Below are positions 60,659 through 64,000 of a stretch of 64,000 nucleotides of DNA, piece after piece (position 1 is the stretch's first letter; the number at the start of each line of letters is the position of its first letter). The DNA comes from Verrucomicrobiota bacterium (GTDB lineage Bacteria > Verrucomicrobiota > Verrucomicrobiia > Opitutales > UBA953). The notes beneath the pieces are model-generated. The model was not told where the DNA came from and searched no databases. It saw only the letters and a program-made list of their open reading frames with translations. The position numbers and the translations under genes are program-made. The stretch is taken from positions 21,084 through 85,083 of the forward strand of contig BJHS01000009.1 of the NCBI GenBank assembly GCA_014193315.1, written 5' to 3'.

Positions 60659-62236
60659 ATGCGCCCCCTCCCTTCCCTCTGCGCCGTATTTTGCCTAATC
60701 GGGGCAAGCCTGGCGGCGGACCGGCCCAACATCCTCCTGATCCTGGCCGACGACCAAGGCTACGGGGACGTGGGTGCCTACAATCCGGCGAGCAAGATCC
60801 CCACCCCTCATCTTGACCGTCTGGCGGCCGAAGGCCGGCGCTTCACGGACGGCCACACGACCTCGGGCGTCTGCACACCTTCCCGCTACAGTCTGCTGAC
60901 CGGTCGCTACCACTGGCGGACGCGCCTGCAGAACGGGGTGCTCGGCGGCTGGTCGCCGCCGCTGATCGCACCGGGCCGGCTCACGGTGGCCGGGATGCTC
61001 AAGGCGCAGGGCTACCGTACCGCCTGCTTCGGCAAATGGCATCTGGGCCTGGAATGGGGCACGCACGGCGGGGCGCCGGCGAAGGCGGGCGACGCGATCG
61101 ATCCCGCCGACGGCGCGATCGGCCGGTTCGACTACGCGCAGCCCATCAAGGACGGCCCGCTGGAGCATGGGTTCGATACCTACTTCGGGATCAGCGCCTC
61201 CTTGGACATGCCGCCGTTCGTCTGGATCAAGGATCGCCACGCGACGGAACTGCCGACCGCGACGAAGAAATGGCTGCGCAGCGGCCCCGCCGGCCCGAAG
61301 TTCGAAGCCGTCGATGTCCTGCCCACGTTGACCGACCAGGTCTGCGCCTACGTCGCCGAGCACGCCGCGGACGCCAAGGCCGGGCGCCCGTTCTTCGCCT
61401 ACGTGCCCTTGCCCGCCCCGCACACCCCGATTGTCCCGACCAAGGAATGGCAGGGCAAGAGCGGGCTCAACGCCTACGCCGATTTCGTGCGGCAGGTCGA
61501 CGCCGAGGTCGGCCGCATGCTCGCCGCGCTGGAGCGCGCGGGGCTCGCGCGCGACACGCTGGTGATCTTCACCGCCGACAACGGCTGTTCGCCGGCGGCG
61601 GACATCGACGAGCTCATCACCAAGGGACACCAACCGAGCGGTTCGCTGCGCGGGCACAAGGCCGACCTCTTCGAGGGCGGGCACCGCGTGCCGTTCATCG
61701 TGCGCTGGCCCGCGGGGGTCAAACCGGGCGTGAGCGGTCAGCTGGTCAGCCAGATCGATTTCCTAGCCACGTTCGCCGCGCTGACGGAGGCGACTTTGCC
61801 GCCGAACGCCGGCGAGGACAGCGTGAGCTTCCTGCCGGTGCTGCGCGACGGCGCCGCGCCCGGCCCGCGCACCCACTTGGTAAGCCAATCAATCAACGGG
61901 AGCTTCGCCTACCGCGAAGGCAGCTGGAAACTCGCGCTATGCCGCGGCTCCGGCGGGTGGAGCGCGCCCAAGCCCGGCAGCGCCGAAGAGGCGAAACTGC
62001 CCGAGTTCCAGCTCTACGACCTCGCCCAAGACCTCGGGGAAACGCGAAACCTGATCGCGACCGAACCGGAACGCGCGACGAAGATGCGGGCCGCGCTCGA
62101 AGCGCTGATCGCGCGCGGACGCAGCACCCCGGGACCGGACCAGGCCAACGACACCCCGATCCAGCTCGTCAAGAAGGTCAACACGCCCGGCGCCAAGGCC
62201 AAGGCAAAGGGCAAGGCAGGCGCCACCGACAAATAA
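60659..62236 (+). CDS. secreted sulfatase (S1 family, formylglycine type)
   Basis: Sulfatases remove sulfate from polysaccharides. The 525-aa product from ATG 60659 has a signal peptide (LCAVFCLIGASLAA), RPNILLILADDQGYGDVG with metal-ligand Asp residues, and the CTPSR signature at 72-76, where Cys72 is converted to formylglycine. FGKWHLGLEWG and NGCSPAADIDEL hold further active-site residues. The C-terminal tail is Lys/Ala-rich. No sulfatase-modifying enzyme is visible in the window. Confidence 0.95.
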   Translation: MRPLPSLCAVFCLIGASLAADRPNILLILADDQGYGDVGAYNPASKIPTPHLDRLAAEGRRFTDGHTTSGVCTPSRYSLLTGRYHWRTRLQNGVLGGWSPPLIAPGRLTVAGMLKAQGYRTACFGKWHLGLEWGTHGGAPAKAGDAIDPADGAIGRFDYAQPIKDGPLEHGFDTYFGISASLDMPPFVWIKDRHATELPTATKKWLRSGPAGPKFEAVDVLPTLTDQVCAYVAEHAADAKAGRPFFAYVPLPAPHTPIVPTKEWQGKSGLNAYADFVRQVDAEVGRMLAALERAGLARDTLVIFTADNGCSPAADIDELITKGHQPSGSLRGHKADLFEGGHRVPFIVRWPAGVKPGVSGQLVSQIDFLATFAALTEATLPPNAGEDSVSFLPVLRDGAAPGPRTHLVSQSINGSFAYREGSWKLALCRGSGGWSAPKPGSAEEAKLPEFQLYDLAQDLGETRNLIATEPERATKMRAALEALIARGRSTPGPDQANDTPIQLVKKVNTPGAKAKAKGKAGATDK

Positions 62237-62245
62237 GCCGGCGCT

Positions 62246-63313
62246 TCACCGCGCGGGCAAGGACGGCGGGACGAACTCCCGGCCCTTCCACCGCGCGACC
62301 TGCCGGAGATGCCGGTACGGGTCGGGCCAATCGGCCGAAGGCTCCACGACGGTGCCTTCCGGCCACTCGTTGAAACTCGTCAGCAGCAAGACGTCGGCCC
62401 CCGCAGCCAGGGCCGCCGCATGGTACCCTTCCAAGGTCTCCCCGTCCCGGAACGGGATCGCGAAGCCTTCCTTCGGCTGGATGACCCGGTTATCCAGGGC
62501 GGGGTGCATCGGGAGCAGCAGTTCGCGGCCGGCGACACGGACATCGCGGGCGTAACGCGCGAAGAACGGGACGAGCTCCGCGCGCTCGGAGATGCGGCGG
62601 ACGCTGAAGGTACCATAGAATCCGAAGGCATCGATACCCTCGGTGGTACGCCACTCCGCGGGCACGCCATAGTTCCCGGCCTCATGGCGGATCTTGTCCA
62701 TCGCCCACCAGACCGGGCCGACCTTCGCTTCCACCCCGCGGCGCAGCTCCGCGAACCTCGCCGGGGTGAGTTTGGGGTCGAACGGCACCTGATAGAGATA
62801 GACCACCGGGCGTCCACCCCGACGGAGGTAGGCGGGGTCGCCCTGACAACGGGCCAGCACGCCGGCGAGACGCTCGACCAACGGGCCGATTTCGCCGTAG
62901 AACTGGGCGAGCTCGCAGTTCAGGGCGACCTTCACGCGCGTCGCGCGCGCGGCGGGCAGGATGACCCGCTCGAAGGCCTCGCCGCTGATGTTGGCCTCAC
63001 CCCACCAGGAGACGAGGAAGGCGTCGATACCGGCGGCCTCGGCGAGCCGGCAATGCCAGGCGGCGATGGCGGGGTCCGTGCTGTCGTAAGGGCCCACCAG
63101 CGGACGGAACGGCAACCGCAGTTTGGCGCCCGTCGCGGGTTCGCCGCGGTCCGCCCACAACTCCCAACGCTGCCGCGGCCCTTGCGGCACGCCGTACCAA
63201 GCGTAATAGAAAGCCCAGATCGGCAAATGCGCCGAAGCCGTGTCGGCGCGGACCGGGAAGGCGGCCAGCGCGGCGACCACGCCACCGATGACTCGCAGGA
63301 ACCGTCCGCTCAC
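62246..63313 (-). CDS. GH99-like secreted glycoside hydrolase
   Basis: GH99 enzymes act on alpha-mannosides. The 355-aa product starts at a GTG that overlaps the stop of the next gene (GTGA). A signal peptide (VIGGVVAALAAFPVRA) is followed by PIWAFYYAWYG, GPYDSTDPAIAAWHCRLAEA, IDAFLVSWWGEANI and SFNEWPEGTVVEPS. The strand order matches the GH99 TIM barrel, and the last segment holds the probable acid/base Glu region. It is coupled to the SGNH gene on its right and converges with the sulfatase gene. Confidence 0.85.
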   Translation of the reverse strand: MSGRFLRVIGGVVAALAAFPVRADTASAHLPIWAFYYAWYGVPQGPRQRWELWADRGEPATGAKLRLPFRPLVGPYDSTDPAIAAWHCRLAEAAGIDAFLVSWWGEANISGEAFERVILPAARATRVKVALNCELAQFYGEIGPLVERLAGVLARCQGDPAYLRRGGRPVVYLYQVPFDPKLTPARFAELRRGVEAKVGPVWWAMDKIRHEAGNYGVPAEWRTTEGIDAFGFYGTFSVRRISERAELVPFFARYARDVRVAGRELLLPMHPALDNRVIQPKEGFAIPFRDGETLEGYHAAALAAGADVLLLTSFNEWPEGTVVEPSADWPDPYRHLRQVARWKGREFVPPSLPAR

Positions 63314-64000
63314 TTCGCGCGGCGCAGTTCATCCACCTTGGCCTGCAGTTTGGCGACCTGTTCCTCGGCGTCGCCGAGCGGGGTCGGGGCGACGACCTTC
63401 TCACGGGAGTAACCGATGTACGCCAACCACTTCCCGGCCCGGAACTTGCGGAGCTGGTCGACGGCCTTGAAAAGCGGGTCGGCCATCGCCTCCTTGGCGA
63501 GGACATCGGGGGTCGTGACGCCGGCGCCCGCAAGGATCGTGCGGGCCATGAGGAGATGCCCCTCATCGCCCGGATGGATGCGATCGCGGGAGAAGACCTC
63601 GGTCCGGGCATCACGCGCCTTGCGCATCGCGCTGTGCAGGTCGATGACATTGAGCCCGGGGCGCTTCAGCTGCATCTCCCAGGCGGCGTAGGCCGTCATC
63701 ACCGCGTCGTAGTTGAAATCGCCCGGCTTGGTGGTGGCATCGAAGATCGGCGGGGTGACGAGATAGACCTGCCTGACGCCGGCCGCCTGGCATTGGTCGA
63801 GCAGCTTGGCGACACCAGTCTGGAAGGCCTTGAAGCGGGCCTCGTCGAGCGGCTGGTAGATGCCGTCGTTGATCCCGTAGCAGGCGAAGACCACCTCCGG
63901 CTTCATTTTCTCCAAGGTACGGCCCAGGCGTTCGAACAGGCTAGGCCGGGGGAATTTGCCTCCGGCATGACCGGCCTCGCTCAGACCGGAGAGCGTCTCG
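63310..64000 (-). CDS. secreted-type SGNH/GDSL hydrolase (N-terminus cut off by window edge)
   Basis: The frame is open to the window edge, giving about 230 residues without a start. Block III FACYGINDGIY and block V SRDRIHPGDEGHLLMA are present. Upstream of them, LSGLSEAGHAGG fits block II. The catalytic nucleophile block I is outside the window. The C-terminal helical tail (EEQVAKLQAKVDELRRAK) forms a short coiled coil. Its stop overlaps the GTG of the GH99-like gene, so the two form a translational unit. Confidence 0.87.
   Translation of the reverse strand, partial: ETLSGLSEAGHAGGKFPRPSLFERLGRTLEKMKPEVVFACYGINDGIYQPLDEARFKAFQTGVAKLLDQCQAAGVRQVYLVTPPIFDATTKPGDFNYDAVMTAYAAWEMQLKRPGLNVIDLHSAMRKARDARTEVFSRDRIHPGDEGHLLMARTILAGAGVTTPDVLAKEAMADPLFKAVDQLRKFRAGKWLAYIGYSREKVVAPTPLGDAEEQVAKLQAKVDELRRAK

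Overview
The window is GC-rich and very compact: no gap between genes exceeds about 215 bp, and ATGA/GTGA start-stop overlaps are common. It carries the gene set of a Gram-negative, polysaccharide-degrading bacterium. The lipid A enzyme LpxI, many secreted SGNH/GDSL esterases, a sialate O-acetylesterase, a formylglycine-type sulfatase, GH99- and GH128-like proteins and several GYF_2-type proteins point to the Planctomycetes-Verrucomicrobia group. My best guess is Verrucomicrobiota, Opitutae-like; this is an inference from gene content, not from a marker gene. Shine-Dalgarno sequences are scarce, and several starts were chosen from coupling to the previous stop.

Layout. 1-374 is the N-terminal part of an ECF sigma factor (minus). 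Divergent from it, 488-7989 is a tight four-gene cassette (plus): a TRAFAC-type GTPase with a zinc ribbon, a membrane-anchored protein starting with a GAP1-N-like domain, a 982-aa single-pass helical protein and a GYF_2 membrane protein. I consider this the most interesting system here. A tRNA with a CAT anticodon follows (8048-8124). 8250-9523 is nadD-rsfS (minus), with a histone-H1-like tail on RsfS. 9598-16736 (plus) carries lpxI, panB, gpsA, a SET-domain protein, a TPR protein and a divergent adenylosuccinate synthetase. 16743-29583 is a run of twelve minus-strand genes: a GYF_2-like protein, an HDAC-family deacetylase, a glutamine amidotransferase, L-serine dehydratase, and a secretome of SGNH esterases, sialate O-acetylesterase, glycerophosphodiesterase, a transglutaminase-like protein and lipoproteins.

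29688-32703 (plus) has a secreted alpha/beta hydrolase and a sugar-isomerase-like TIM barrel. 32754-35090 (minus) has a secreted LamG-like protein, a 7-bp tandem repeat and a DEAD-box helicase. 35250-37022 (plus) is an NSS-family Na+ symporter with a 51-aa MetS-like small subunit. A secreted protein of unknown function (minus), aspS (plus) and a GYF_2/zinc-ribbon protein (minus) follow. 41268-50733 (plus) holds two tandem MuiA-family proteins, a VF530-family protein, a multicopper oxidase fused to a CopB-like beta-barrel with a metal-binding lipoprotein next to it, a GH128-like protein and an M13 metallopeptidase.

60510-50737 (minus) is an eight-gene MoxR/Bat-type operon: two VWA membrane proteins, MoxR ATPase, DUF58 protein, a 1191-aa single-pass helical protein and a proline-rich protein built from 168-bp tandem repeats. 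The end of the window has a sulfatase (plus), a GH99-like protein and a truncated SGNH hydrolase (both minus). No phage, transposon, CRISPR array or antibiotic cluster was seen. All family calls come from motif recognition without database searches.
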